Positions 25,492 to 32,999 of a stretch of 64,000 bases of DNA are shown piece after piece. Numbering within the stretch: the stretch's first letter is position 1; each line of letters starts with the position of its first letter. The DNA is from Bariatricus massiliensis. Its GTDB lineage: Bacteria; Bacillota; Clostridia; Lachnospirales; Lachnospiraceae. Both the position numbers and the translations under genes were made by a program. The DNA is taken from assembly GCF_900086725.1 (NCBI RefSeq), contig NZ_LT574838.1, forward strand, positions 1,189,617 to 1,253,616, given 5' to 3'. The notes beneath the pieces were generated by a model that searched no databases, was not told the origin of the DNA, and worked only from the letters and a program-made list of their open reading frames with translations.

Positions 25492-27474
25492 TTACATATA
25501 GTCCTTCAGAACATGATGCTCTCTGAGCAGTTTTTCAATAACATTTCCTTTTACAAACCGTATGAGTGGTTTCTTTAGTGCGTTCAGCGGCCCGGGCAGC
25601 TTGATTTCAAACGGTGATTTTCCGTCCATTAGCTTTACAGAACTGTCAAGCAGCTCTCTGATATCGTAGACGCTTCCCCATACTTCCGGAACCCCCCGGT
25701 CTACCCCAAGCAATCCGTAGACAGCCTCCATCGCCGTCCTTACCGAATATTCTGTAGTGAAGACAGTGTCTCTCGGTGTATCCGCAAACTGTCCTAAAAA
25801 CGCAAAGTTCACACATCCGTCAGGAATGACGTCCGGTCTGTCCCCTTTGGCTCTCGGCATGAAAAACGCTGTGATATACGGCATCATGGTCGGAACACAT
25901 ACGGCGCTATTTTCTGCCAGCTCCGGAATGAGTTCTGTCGGAACTCCTATATGGTATAGCCATTCCTCCGTAATCTCTTTTCCGGTACAGTCTCTCATGG
26001 GCTTTTTCACATAATCTCCGGGGACATCTGTAAATAATCCGTATACCCACACACAGACCTTATCCGGGTCTTGCTCCTTAAACTGTCCCTGACGATTGAT
26101 CGTCCAGCTCATCAGCCATTTAGAATCCTGACAGCTTACAATTCCTCCGGTTACCACCTTGCCGCTCTTCGGGTCACGTTTGCAGATATTGGTAATATAC
26201 GGAATGATTTTGTCATCCTGCGTGGTGATTGTGGCAGACTCCCAATTGGTCTTAGCTATATCGGAGCAGAATTTCTCCGGATGGCCAAAGGCCGCATTCT
26301 GCTTGGCAATATTTTTCCACAAGTTCCAACATCCGCTAGTCCTTACCTCCGCGTCCCCGTTTGGCGCATGGTTCTGGTCTCCGTAAATCGTTCCTTCGGT
26401 ACAGCTACCGTTCGTCACAAATACCAAATCATTTTCTGTGAGAAGAATTCCCTTCTCCGCCCCCTTAACCTTACACTCAATGGCTGTCGCCACTTTTTTA
26501 TTTTCTTTACAATCAAAGATAACGTTGGTCACTTCTGTATTGAATTGGAAATCTACACCTGCCTCCTCCAGATATCTCTGCATCGGAAGAATCAAGGATT
26601 CATACTGATTATATTTTGTGAACTTCAATGCGCTGAAATCCGGAAGGCCGCCGATATGGTGGATAAATCTCTGGAAGTACAATTTCATTTCCAGTGCACT
26701 GTGCCAGTTTTCAAAGGCAAACATGGTACGCCAGTAGAGCCAGAATGTGGAATCAAAAACTTCTTCGTCAAACACATCTTCTATCGTTTTATCATACAAA
26801 TCTTCGTCTTTTGTCAAAAAGAGCTTCATAATCTCCATGCAGCCCTTCTGGCTCAGATTGAACTTCCCGTCTGTGTGGGCGTCTTCTCCACGGTTAACGG
26901 TAGCTCTGCACAAGGAGTAGTTTGGATCATGTTTGTTCAGCCAGTAATATTCATCCAGCACAGAGACGTCCGGTGTCTCAATGGACGGGATACTGCGGAA
27001 TAAATCCCACAGGCATTCAAAATGGTTTTCCATCTCCCGCCCGCCGCGCATAATATATCCTCTGGTGGAATCATAGATACCGTCACAGGCGCCTCCTGCA
27101 ATGTCCATGGCTTCCAAAATGTGTATATGGGAGCCCGGCATCTGTCCGTCTCTTACAAGGAAACAAGCCGCCGCTAAAGAAGCCAAGCCACTTCCCACGA
27201 TATATGCGTTTTTTTCATCGACTCCCGCCGGTTTTTCCGGTCTGGCAAATGCCTCATAGTTGCCATTACTATAGTAGATGCCTTTACTGTTTTTAGCATC
27301 CTTTCCCCGCTCGGTGTTGCGGTAATCCTTTTCCTGCTCCACCGTTTTATTATTTTTTGTATTTTGAGGTTCTTCATTCTTACTCTTCATAGATTTCTTC
27401 GCGTATAATGCTGCCGCGCCTGCACCTACTGCCAATGCGGAAGCAACACCGATTTTAGTACCTTTTTTCGCCAT
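25492..27474 (-). CDS. ohyA: Oleate hydratase (MCRA family)
   Basis: This encodes 660 residues. ATG at 27474 is chosen because GAAAGGTGG lies upstream; a GTG four codons earlier overlaps that site. It is an FAD-dependent hydratase that adds water to the cis-9 double bond of oleate and similar fatty acids. Visible motifs are the nucleotide-binding YIVGSGLASLAAACFL (~90-106), the GGREMENHFECLWDL motif, YNQYESLILPMQRYLEEAGV and FAFLGQFADTPRDTVFTTEYSVRTAMEAVYG. Compared with the family's usual start there is an extra N-terminal piece of about 80 residues: a short hydrophobic stretch (VASALAVGAGAAALYA) then a Lys/Glu/Asn-rich linker, which could be a membrane tether. A TetR regulator lies just upstream in the same direction. 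Confidence 0.92.
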   Translation of the reverse strand: MAKKGTKIGVASALAVGAGAAALYAKKSMKSKNEEPQNTKNNKTVEQEKDYRNTERGKDAKNSKGIYYSNGNYEAFARPEKPAGVDEKNAYIVGSGLASLAAACFLVRDGQMPGSHIHILEAMDIAGGACDGIYDSTRGYIMRGGREMENHFECLWDLFRSIPSIETPDVSVLDEYYWLNKHDPNYSLCRATVNRGEDAHTDGKFNLSQKGCMEIMKLFLTKDEDLYDKTIEDVFDEEVFDSTFWLYWRTMFAFENWHSALEMKLYFQRFIHHIGGLPDFSALKFTKYNQYESLILPMQRYLEEAGVDFQFNTEVTNVIFDCKENKKVATAIECKVKGAEKGILLTENDLVFVTNGSCTEGTIYGDQNHAPNGDAEVRTSGCWNLWKNIAKQNAAFGHPEKFCSDIAKTNWESATITTQDDKIIPYITNICKRDPKSGKVVTGGIVSCQDSKWLMSWTINRQGQFKEQDPDKVCVWVYGLFTDVPGDYVKKPMRDCTGKEITEEWLYHIGVPTELIPELAENSAVCVPTMMPYITAFFMPRAKGDRPDVIPDGCVNFAFLGQFADTPRDTVFTTEYSVRTAMEAVYGLLGVDRGVPEVWGSVYDIRELLDSSVKLMDGKSPFEIKLPGPLNALKKPLIRFVKGNVIEKLLREHHVLKDYM

Positions 27475-27544
27475 AACTGTTACCACCTTTCTTATTTTTG
27501 TTTCGCTGTACTCTTATCATAATCACCATATCTTTACTCTGCAA

Positions 27545-27597
27545 TTTACAAAACGAGGCAAATGATAAGCTTTTTATCATTTGCCCCGTTTTGTAAA
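27545..27597. terminator. Long hairpin at the tetR end
   Basis: Arms of 24 bp (27545-27568 and 27574-27597) match except for one base, with a 5-nt loop. The right arm overlaps the TetR stop codon. There is no long T-run, so it may be a weak terminator or attenuator between the regulator and oleate hydratase rather than a full stop. Confidence 0.5.
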
Positions 27598-28140
27598 ATT
27601 GTGAATAGAATTCCCAATGTTTCCTTTGAGTGTAATACTGATTTTATCTGTTATATCATCGTAGTCTTCCTTCATGCCGTCTTTGATCCAGTCAAGCATA
27701 ATACCTACGAATCCGTATTTATAGAAGTCTGCAATAAATGCTTTTTCCTCCTCGGAAATATTGATTCCATCTGATTTTTCTTCCACCACTCCCATCAGCA
27801 AGTCATGTGTCAGCTTAAATAGATAATTCTCTATCTGCTCCCTGCTGAGCGTGCGGTATACGTTCATGATGAAAGGTTTATTTTCCACAACTGCCTCAAA
27901 TATCTGCAGCAGCCCTTCCTGCCATGTGTCGTAAGTCTTCTTTCCCTGAATCGCTCTTCTTGCGTCCTCCAGACATACCCATTCCACGAAGTCATAGATA
28001 TCCTTAAAATGATAGTAGAATGCCATTCGGCTGATTCCACATTCACCGGTCAAGTCATTGATAGTAATCTTGTCCAAGGGCTTTTTCAAAAGCAGTTTCT
28101 TAAAGGCCGCCTCCAATGCATATTTTGTCGCGTTTGACAT
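27577..28140 (-). CDS. TetR/AcrR family transcriptional regulator
   Basis: This encodes 187 residues. The N-terminal helix-turn-helix (ITINDLTGECGISRMAFYYHFKDIYDFVEWV, residues ~25-55) is typical of TetR proteins; the rest is a helical ligand-binding domain. GGAAGGAATAATTT precedes the ATG. It lies upstream of the oleate hydratase gene and reads in the same direction, so a fatty-acid-responsive repressor is a reasonable inference. A perfect palindrome at 28165-28182 lies 25 bp before its start and is the probable operator. Confidence 0.85.
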   Translation of the reverse strand: MSNATKYALEAAFKKLLLKKPLDKITINDLTGECGISRMAFYYHFKDIYDFVEWVCLEDARRAIQGKKTYDTWQEGLLQIFEAVVENKPFIMNVYRTLSREQIENYLFKLTHDLLMGVVEEKSDGINISEEEKAFIADFYKYGFVGIMLDWIKDGMKEDYDDITDKISITLKGNIGNSIHNFTKRGK

Positions 28141-28164
28141 AAATTATTCCTTCCTTTTAGGATA

Positions 28165-28182
28165 AAGTGGACAAGTCCACTT
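28165..28182. promoter_or_regulatory. TetR operator candidate
   Basis: AAGTGGAC, AA, GTCCACTT: a perfect 8-bp inverted repeat with a 2-nt centre. It sits between a TTGAAG-like -35 and a TATCCT-like -10 in front of the TetR gene, which fits self-repression. Confidence 0.6.
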
Positions 28183-28205
28183 CAACTCCTCATGAAATAA
28201 AGAAA

Positions 28206-28242
28206 AGCCTGCGCAGACCCCTCTCGGACTCTTGCACAGGCT
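28206..28242 (-). terminator. Terminator of the ribosomal supercluster
   Basis: In minus sense AGCCTGTGC (28234-28242) pairs with GCGCAGGCT (28206-28214), allowing one weak pair, followed by TTTTCTTTA. It lies 32 bp after rplQ. Confidence 0.75.
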
Positions 28243-28273
28243 GCCTATTTATACTCTTAATAGCACGCTGTTA

Positions 28274-28810
28274 TTATACTAATTCAATCAATACTTCCAT
28301 AGCAGCGTCACCTTTACGCTGTCCGATCTTGATGATTCTTGTATAACCACCATTGCGGTCTACATACTTAGGAGCGATTTCTGTAAATAATTTATCTACC
28401 AAATCAACTTCCTTAGTATTTTTCTTTCTTCCTGCATTTCCAGCCGGAACTTCTTTAACCGGGTAAAGAACCTTCAACATCTGACGTCTTGCATGAAGTC
28501 TGGACGGAGCATCTTTTTTGATTGTCTTCTCAACTTCGTCGTATACAGTAACTTTCTTACCGTCTACAACTTCTTTGACTCTCTTGCCGTCTTTATCTTT
28601 TCTGGCAACTTTTGCTTTGATTGTTACTTCTTCAAAGTTGTCTTTTTCTTTCACTGCGGAAGCGATAAGTCCTTCTGCAATCTTGCGGATTTCCTTAGCT
28701 TTTGCTTCTGTAGTTCTGATTTTGCCGTGCTGTAACAGCATTGTTACCTGATTTCTTAATAATGCTTTTCTCTGGCTTGACGTTCTGCCAAGTTTTCTAT
28801 ATTTTGCCAT
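28274..28810 (-). CDS. rplQ: 50S ribosomal protein L17
   Basis: This encodes 178 residues. The start MAKYRKLGRTSSQRKALLRN and the end RIIKIGQRKGDAAMEVLIEL are typical L17. It is longer than the usual 115-130 residues because of a charged insertion near residues 70-110 (KDKDGKRVKEVVDGKKVTVYDE), which is common in related Lachnospiraceae. It is the last gene of the ribosomal cluster, separated from rpoA by a 286-bp spacer with two hairpin repeats. Confidence 0.96.
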   Translation of the reverse strand: MAKYRKLGRTSSQRKALLRNQVTMLLQHGKIRTTEAKAKEIRKIAEGLIASAVKEKDNFEEVTIKAKVARKDKDGKRVKEVVDGKKVTVYDEVEKTIKKDAPSRLHARRQMLKVLYPVKEVPAGNAGRKKNTKEVDLVDKLFTEIAPKYVDRNGGYTRIIKIGQRKGDAAMEVLIELV

Positions 28811-28929
28811 TTTTCTAGTCCTCCATTATTTGGGACATATCACATGCTTCTTCGGACTTACTGGATATGCCATCTGGTTATGCTTCATCGGGCTTACTAG
28901 CCAGATAATTGGGTGTCAAAAGGGAGTTC

Positions 28930-28973
28930 GCACTAACCTCAAGCTGCGCCTTCCGGCTTGTGCTCGCTAAGTG
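28930..28973 (-). repeat. Ribosomal-spacer hairpin repeat R1
   Basis: In operon sense this reads CACTTAGCGAGCACAAGC, then GGAAGGCGCAGCTTG, then AGGTTAGTGC. The outer CACT/AGTG and inner CAAGC/GCTTG arms pair. Related copies lie at 29052, 31372, 32183, 38105, 38643, 38785 and 43618. The 28811-29096 spacer holds nothing else recognisable. Confidence 0.65.
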
Positions 28974-29051
28974 AGACGTGGTAGTTCCTTCGTCTCTAAA
29001 TTCGTCTCTCGTCTTCGACTCGGTCTCATTAAGATACGAAGAACGGAATTC

Positions 29052-29095
29052 GCACTAACCTCAAGCTGCGCCTTAGGCTTGCTTTCGCTAAGTGC
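29052..29095 (-). repeat. Ribosomal-spacer hairpin repeat R2
   Basis: In operon sense this is GCACTTAGCGAAAGCAAGC, then CTAAGGCGCAGCTTG, then AGGTTAGTGC. It begins one base after the rpoA stop codon. GCACT/AGTGC and CAAGC/GCTTG form nested arms. Confidence 0.65.
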
Positions 29096-29096
29096 T

Positions 29097-30056
29097 CTAT
29101 TCCTCTCCCTGGCTCAGCTCTAGGCCGAGTTCTTTTAATTTTGCAAGAACTTCTTCCAATGATTTGCGTCCGAGGTTGCGGACTTTCATCATATCTTCCG
29201 GAGTTCTGTTGGTAAGCTCTTCTACGGTATTGATTCCTGCTCTCTTGAGACAGTTGTAGGAACGTACGGAAAGTTCCAGCTCATCAATACTCATTTCCAA
29301 TACTTTCTCTTTTTCATCATCTTCTTTTTCAATCATAACCTCGGCTGCCTGAGCAACTTCAGATAAGTCGATGAATAATTTGAGATGTTCGTTCAGTACT
29401 TTGGCCGCAAGACTGACAGCCTCGTCCGGCATCAATGTCCCGTTGGTAAATACATCCAGTGTCAGTTTGTCAAAATCTGTAATCTGACCGACACGTGTAT
29501 TTTCTACCGTAAGGTTTACACGTTCTACCGGTGTATAGATAGAGTCAATCGGAATCACTGCGATAGGAAGGTCATCGCTCTTGTTCTTGTCAGCACTCAC
29601 ATAGCCGCGTCCCTTTGTAATAGTCAGCTCCATGTAAAGCTTGCTGTCGGCTCCTCCATTCAGTGTAGCGATAACTGTCTCAGGATTCATGATTTCAATA
29701 TCAGAATCCACCTGAATGTCAGCAGCTGTCACAACGCCTTCTCCTTCAAACTCAATATAAGCTGTCTTCGGCTCATCTGTATCGGAAGTATTTTTGATTG
29801 CCAGTGATTTCAGATTCATAATAATCTCGGTAACGTCTTCTTTTACGCCCGGAATAGAACTGAATTCATGCAGTACACCGTCGATTTTAATCTGGCTTAC
29901 AGCAGCACCCGGAAGGGAGGAAAGCATGATTCTTCTAAGGGAATTTCCCAGAGTTGTCCCATATCCTCTTTCCAGCGGCTCTACCACAAATCTGCCATAT
30001 CTCTTATCATCTGAAATTTCAGTAATTTCAATATTCGGTTTATTAAAATCAAACAC
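29097..30056 (-). CDS. rpoA: RNA polymerase alpha subunit
   Basis: This encodes 319 residues. The N-terminal dimerisation domain has the signature FVVEPLERGYGTTLGNSLRR. The C-terminal domain (~250-310) contains LELSVRSYNCLKRAGI and KVRNLGRKSLEEV, the helix-hairpin-helix that binds UP elements and activators. It lies between rpsD and rplQ as in other Firmicutes. Confidence 0.98.
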   Translation of the reverse strand: MFDFNKPNIEITEISDDKRYGRFVVEPLERGYGTTLGNSLRRIMLSSLPGAAVSQIKIDGVLHEFSSIPGVKEDVTEIIMNLKSLAIKNTSDTDEPKTAYIEFEGEGVVTAADIQVDSDIEIMNPETVIATLNGGADSKLYMELTITKGRGYVSADKNKSDDLPIAVIPIDSIYTPVERVNLTVENTRVGQITDFDKLTLDVFTNGTLMPDEAVSLAAKVLNEHLKLFIDLSEVAQAAEVMIEKEDDEKEKVLEMSIDELELSVRSYNCLKRAGINTVEELTNRTPEDMMKVRNLGRKSLEEVLAKLKELGLELSQGEE

Positions 30057-30173
30057 TATTTTGGTCCCTCCTTGTGGGTTATTAAATGTTGAGGGTGTCT
30101 GTTTCCTAACAGAACCTTAACGAACCTTACAAACAGGTTCGTTAAGTGGTGCATTTTTCTACAGAAATCCGCT

Positions 30174-30767
30174 CTATTTAGAATATAACTCGACAATCAA
30201 CATTTCGTCTACAGGAACATCGATTGCTTCACGAAGTGGAAGCTCTTTTACAGTACCTTTCAGATTCTCGATATCAACATCCATCCAATCCGGTACCATG
30301 CGTCCGCCTGTCACTTCCACGATATCTTTGTATCTCTGGGAGCCTTTTTTTGCCTCTTTAATCTCGATCACATCGCCTGCTTTTACAAGGAAAGAAGGAA
30401 TGTTTACCTGTTTTCCGTTTACCAGTACATGCTTGTGGTCTACAATCTGTCTTGCCTCACGTCTTGTTCTTGCAAATCCCATACGGAATACTACGTTGTC
30501 AAGTCTGGACTCAAGGATGATCATCAGGTTTTCACCTGTCATACCCTTCATCTGTTTTGCTTTTACATAGTAGTTTCTGAAAGGTTTTTCCAAAACACCG
30601 TAGATAAATTTAGCTTTCTGTTTTTCACGCAACTGAAGACCGTACTCGCTCATTTTTCTATTTGATCTTTTTAACTGTCTGTTAGACTTTTTGTCAATTC
30701 CTAAATATACCGGATCCATTCCTAAAGAACGGCATCTTTTAAGAACTGGAACTCTATTTACTGCCAT
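30174..30767 (-). CDS. rpsD: 30S ribosomal protein S4
   Basis: This encodes 197 residues, a primary 16S rRNA binder that nucleates small-subunit assembly. The S4 domain is visible as LESRLDNVVFRMGFARTRRE, then QIVDHKHVLVNGK. It starts MAVNRVPVLKRCR and lacks the four-Cys zinc cluster seen in some S4 proteins. S4 commonly represses its own operon, which fits the structured leader candidate upstream of rpsM. Confidence 0.97.
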   Translation of the reverse strand: MAVNRVPVLKRCRSLGMDPVYLGIDKKSNRQLKRSNRKMSEYGLQLREKQKAKFIYGVLEKPFRNYYVKAKQMKGMTGENLMIILESRLDNVVFRMGFARTRREARQIVDHKHVLVNGKQVNIPSFLVKAGDVIEIKEAKKGSQRYKDIVEVTGGRMVPDWMDVDIENLKGTVKELPLREAIDVPVDEMLIVELYSK

Positions 30768-30862
30768 GTTCTAATATCCTCCTACATTAATGACGTATTA
30801 CAGCGGATTGCTCTTAGCACCGCTTGGTTTCCTAATCCTACTAAATCACCAAAAGCCCGAGA

Positions 30863-31258
30863 CTAAACTCTTCTGCGCTTCGGCGGGCGGCATCCGTTGT
30901 GCGGTACCGGTGTTACGTCTCTGATGCTTGTTACATCAATTCCGCAAGCCTGAAGTGCACGGATTGCTGCTTCTCTTCCTGAACCAGGTCCTTTTACGAA
31001 TACGTCTACTGTTTTAAGACCATGTACTAAAGCTGCCTTTGCTGCTGTTTCAGCTGCCATCTGAGCTGCATATGGAGTAGATTTCCTTGAACCTCTAAAT
31101 CCCAGACCGCCTGCACTTGCCCATGATAAAGCATTTCCCTGTGCATCTGTCAAAGTAACGATTGTGTTATTGAAAGATGACTGGATGTGTGCCTGTCCGC
31201 GTTCAACGTTTTTCTTGACACGTTTTTTTGTCACTTTTTTTGTAACTTTCTTAGCCAT
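30863..31258 (-). CDS. rpsK: 30S ribosomal protein S11
   Basis: This encodes 131 residues with the S11 signature GPGSGREAAIRALQACG and the end PHNGCRPPKRRRV. The Lys-rich start (MAKKVTKKVTKKRVKKN) is typical for the family in clostridia. It forms the platform of the 30S subunit. It lies between rpsM and rpsD. Confidence 0.97.
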   Translation of the reverse strand: MAKKVTKKVTKKRVKKNVERGQAHIQSSFNNTIVTLTDAQGNALSWASAGGLGFRGSRKSTPYAAQMAAETAAKAALVHGLKTVDVFVKGPGSGREAAIRALQACGIDVTSIRDVTPVPHNGCRPPKRRRV

Positions 31259-31336
31259 TTAAACTAACCTACACTTTCCTAAAATTATTTCATTGGTTTC
31301 TTTGCAGAAGCTCGATTCACTAAGCCCCCTTAGGTA

Positions 31337-31363
31337 GTTCTGCGCACCCTCGGTGCTCAGAAC
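31337..31363 (-). repeat. Hairpin in the rpsM-rpsK spacer
   Basis: GTTCTG, GCACC, loop CTC, GGTGC, CAGAAC form a nearly perfect stem in the spacer between rpsM and rpsK. There is no T-run, so it is more likely a processing or stability hairpin than a terminator. Confidence 0.55.
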
Positions 31364-31371
31364 AAAGAAAT

Positions 31372-31412
31372 AGCTAACCTCAAGCTGCGCTTATCAGCTT
31401 GCTTTCGCTAAA
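31372..31412 (-). repeat. Ribosomal-spacer hairpin repeat R3
   Basis: In operon sense this reads TTTAGCGAAAGCAAGCTG, then ATAAGCGCAGCTTG, then AGGTTAGCT. It directly follows the rpsM stop codon. CAAGC/GCTTG pair as in the other copies. Confidence 0.6.
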
Positions 31413-31781
31413 CTATTTCTTTTTATTAGCAACAGTTCTCTTTGGTCCTTTTCTTGTTCTTGCGTTGGTCTTTGTCTTCTGACCACGAACTGGAAGACCT
31501 TTTCTGTGACGGATTCCTCTATAGCATCCGATTTCCTGAAGTCTCTTGATGTTCATGGCGATTTCACGACGAAGATCACCTTCTACAGTCTGAGTTTCGT
31601 CGATTACTGCGCTGATTTTCTTAACTTCTTCATCTGTTAAATCTCTGCAGCGAGTGTCAGGATTAACTCCTGCTTCTGCTACGATACGGGTTGCGCTTGT
31701 TCTACCGATTCCGTAGATATAAGTCAATCCGATTTCTACACGTTTGTCTCTTGGTAAGTCTACACCTGCAATACGAGCCAT
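31413..31781 (-). CDS. rpsM: 30S ribosomal protein S13
   Basis: This encodes 122 residues. MARIAGVDLPRDKRVEIGL starts the protein, and RGIRHRKGLPVRGQKTKTNA is the S13 signature of the C-terminal arm that contacts the decoding region. GGAGGAAATCACAA precedes the ATG. It follows a 438-bp spacer with a structured leader candidate. Confidence 0.97.
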   Translation of the reverse strand: MARIAGVDLPRDKRVEIGLTYIYGIGRTSATRIVAEAGVNPDTRCRDLTDEEVKKISAVIDETQTVEGDLRREIAMNIKRLQEIGCYRGIRHRKGLPVRGQKTKTNARTRKGPKRTVANKKK

Positions 31782-31799
31782 TTGTGATTTCCTCCATTT

Positions 31800-32090
31800 T
31801 CTGTTTCATGTTCTGGTTCTGTCCATTGTCAAAAACTGAGGCTGCGGGCAACGAACTAAGTTATGCCCTACCGGAATCCTGTTCCGATATCCCAGCCCAG
31901 ATGCGTCGGTATCCGCATCCTTTCCGGCAACCGTTTATTCGGTTAATGACCGCCGGTATTTAAGCAATATACTAGAAACCACCTAACCCGTGGTGTCATG
32001 TATATTAAATAGTAGATAGCGCCCACACACACCCTGGCGTATCCTACTATCAGCCGCCTAAATTAGTTTGCACAAAATTAACTTGAGACT
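31800..32090 (-). ncRNA. Structured leader candidate before rpsM
   Basis: In operon sense the spacer folds into several clear stems. ATAGTAG...CTACTAT encloses GCC...GGGC. CACC pairs with GGTG. CCGGC with inner AACCG pairs with CGGTT and GCCGG around an AATAAA loop. GATGCG pairs with CGCATC, and GGGCA...TGCCC closes over about 14 nt. The 31782-32219 gap has no gene. Regulation of the alpha operon by S4 is known in bacteria, and this may be the binding region, but no match to a known RNA family was tested. Confidence 0.5.
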
Positions 32091-32121
32091 TCTTAGTCTC
32101 ATTAAGACATACAAGTTCCGT

Positions 32122-32211
32122 GCGCCTAAGCTCCTCTGTCGCCTGTCGGCTCGTCGTCGCTAACGCTTGGGAACGGCTTTCTCACTAAGCTCAGCTACGC
32201 TTCGCTAAGTG
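32122..32211 (-). repeat. Ribosomal-spacer hairpin repeat R4, two variants
   Basis: A short variant at 32183-32211 (in operon sense CACTTAGCGAAGCGTAGC, then TGAGCTTAGTG) begins about 8 nt after the rpmJ stop codon. A second diverged copy lies at 32122-32168 (GCGCCTAAGCTC...GCTAACGC). CACTTAGC pairs with GCTTAGTG with mismatches. Confidence 0.55.
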
Positions 32212-32219
32212 TTCAATGC

Positions 32220-32333
32220 CTAGCCTTGTCTTTGTTTGTGCTTCGGGTTTTCGCAGATAATTCTGACGCTCCCTTTTCTTCTGATAACTTTGCATTTTTC
32301 GCAAATCGGTTTTACTGATGATCTAACCTTCAC
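32220..32333 (-). CDS. rpmJ: 50S ribosomal protein L36
   Basis: This is a short gene of 37 residues starting at GTG (32331-32333) 7 nt after AAAGGAGG. It reads MKVRSSVKPICEKCKVIRR and ends with CENPKHKQRQG. Cys11, Cys14, Cys27 and His32 form the zinc ribbon, so this is the zinc-containing form. It sits between infA and rpsM as in other Firmicutes. Confidence 0.95.
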   Translation of the reverse strand: MKVRSSVKPICEKCKVIRRKGSVRIICENPKHKQRQG

Positions 32334-32356
32334 GTCAAATCCTCCTTTCATACCTT

Positions 32357-32393
32357 ATCCCTGACCGCATAGCTGCGGTATACGTTGAGGGAT
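32357..32393 (-). promoter_or_regulatory. Leader hairpin before rpmJ
   Basis: ATCCCT (32357-32362) pairs with AGGGAT (32388-32393). Inside this, ACCGCA (32364-32369) pairs with TGCGGT (32374-32379) over a 4-nt loop. It lies about 25 nt before the rpmJ GTG in a roughly 130-nt leader and may control rpmJ translation (inference). Confidence 0.5.
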
Positions 32394-32470
32394 GCCCTAT
32401 CGGGTATACCTTGCTTTGTCTGCAGTTTCTACTATTCCCAGCCAATTTGTCCGAGAACAGTTCGCCTAAT

Positions 32471-32500
32471 ATTATAACACTACTTTTTTCCTAAAGTCAA
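32471..32500 (-). promoter_or_regulatory. Internal promoter upstream of rpmJ
   Basis: In minus sense TTGACT (32495-32500) and TATAAT (32471-32476) are 18 bp apart, just after the infA stop. It would give extra transcription of rpmJ-rpsM-rpsK-rpsD-rpoA-rplQ. Confidence 0.65.
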
Positions 32501-32507
32501 TACTTTT

Positions 32508-32726
32508 TTATTTATCTCTCCAGATAATCCTTCCTTTAGATAAATCGTATGGTGACAGCTCTAATGTAACTTTGTCACCCGGCAGAATTTTAATAAAGTT
32601 CATGCGAAGTTTGCCGCTGATATGCGCAAGTACTTGATGACCATTCTCCAATTCAACCTGAAACATTGCGTTGGGCAGTTTCTCTACTACAGTTCCTTCG
32701 ATTTCGATTACGTCTGCTTTTGACAT
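32508..32726 (-). CDS. infA: Translation initiation factor IF-1
   Basis: This encodes 72 residues: MSKADVIEIEGTVVEKLP at the start, NGHQVLAHISGKLRMNFI in the middle and YDLSKGRIIWR at the end. It is a single S1-like OB fold that binds the ribosomal A site. AAGGAGGAAAACTAAC precedes the ATG. Confidence 0.98.
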   Translation of the reverse strand: MSKADVIEIEGTVVEKLPNAMFQVELENGHQVLAHISGKLRMNFIKILPGDKVTLELSPYDLSKGRIIWRDK

Positions 32727-32727
32727 G

Positions 32728-32994
32728 TTAGTTTTCCTCCTTCATTCCTGCTTTCTGGTTTTCATACTCTTTCAGTATCCGTTTAATTCTCACATCGTCC
32801 GCTGCTTCTATTTCATACTGTCTGCGAATGAGCTGCACATGTTTTCTTTTTTTCTTTTTCAGCTTGGCAAGTGTTCTAATCTTACCGTCCGCTAGATATA
32901 CATATGTCTCATCCAAATCAATAATTACATAGATTTTTCCGCTATCATGTCCGGCCAGCGACTTTGCAAGCATTCCTTTTTCCCATCTATCCAT
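32728..32994 (-). CDS. KOW-domain RNA-binding protein (L14e/L27e-like)
   Basis: This encodes 88 residues. The KOW motif is visible as GMLAKSLAGHDSGKIYVIID (~7-26), followed by a basic stretch KLKKKKRKHVQLIRRQ. A gene of this kind is often found between map and infA in clostridia. It probably binds RNA or the ribosome; no specific role is known to me. It lies 1 bp from infA and 5 bp from map. Confidence 0.85.
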   Translation of the reverse strand: MDRWEKGMLAKSLAGHDSGKIYVIIDLDETYVYLADGKIRTLAKLKKKKRKHVQLIRRQYEIEAADDVRIKRILKEYENQKAGMKEEN

Positions 32995-32999
32995 ACTTC

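Noticed and set aside
28274..28810. Frame error in rplQ because the protein is too long
   Set aside because: Both ends match L17 in the same frame; the extra charged part is an insertion common in related bacteria, not a defect.
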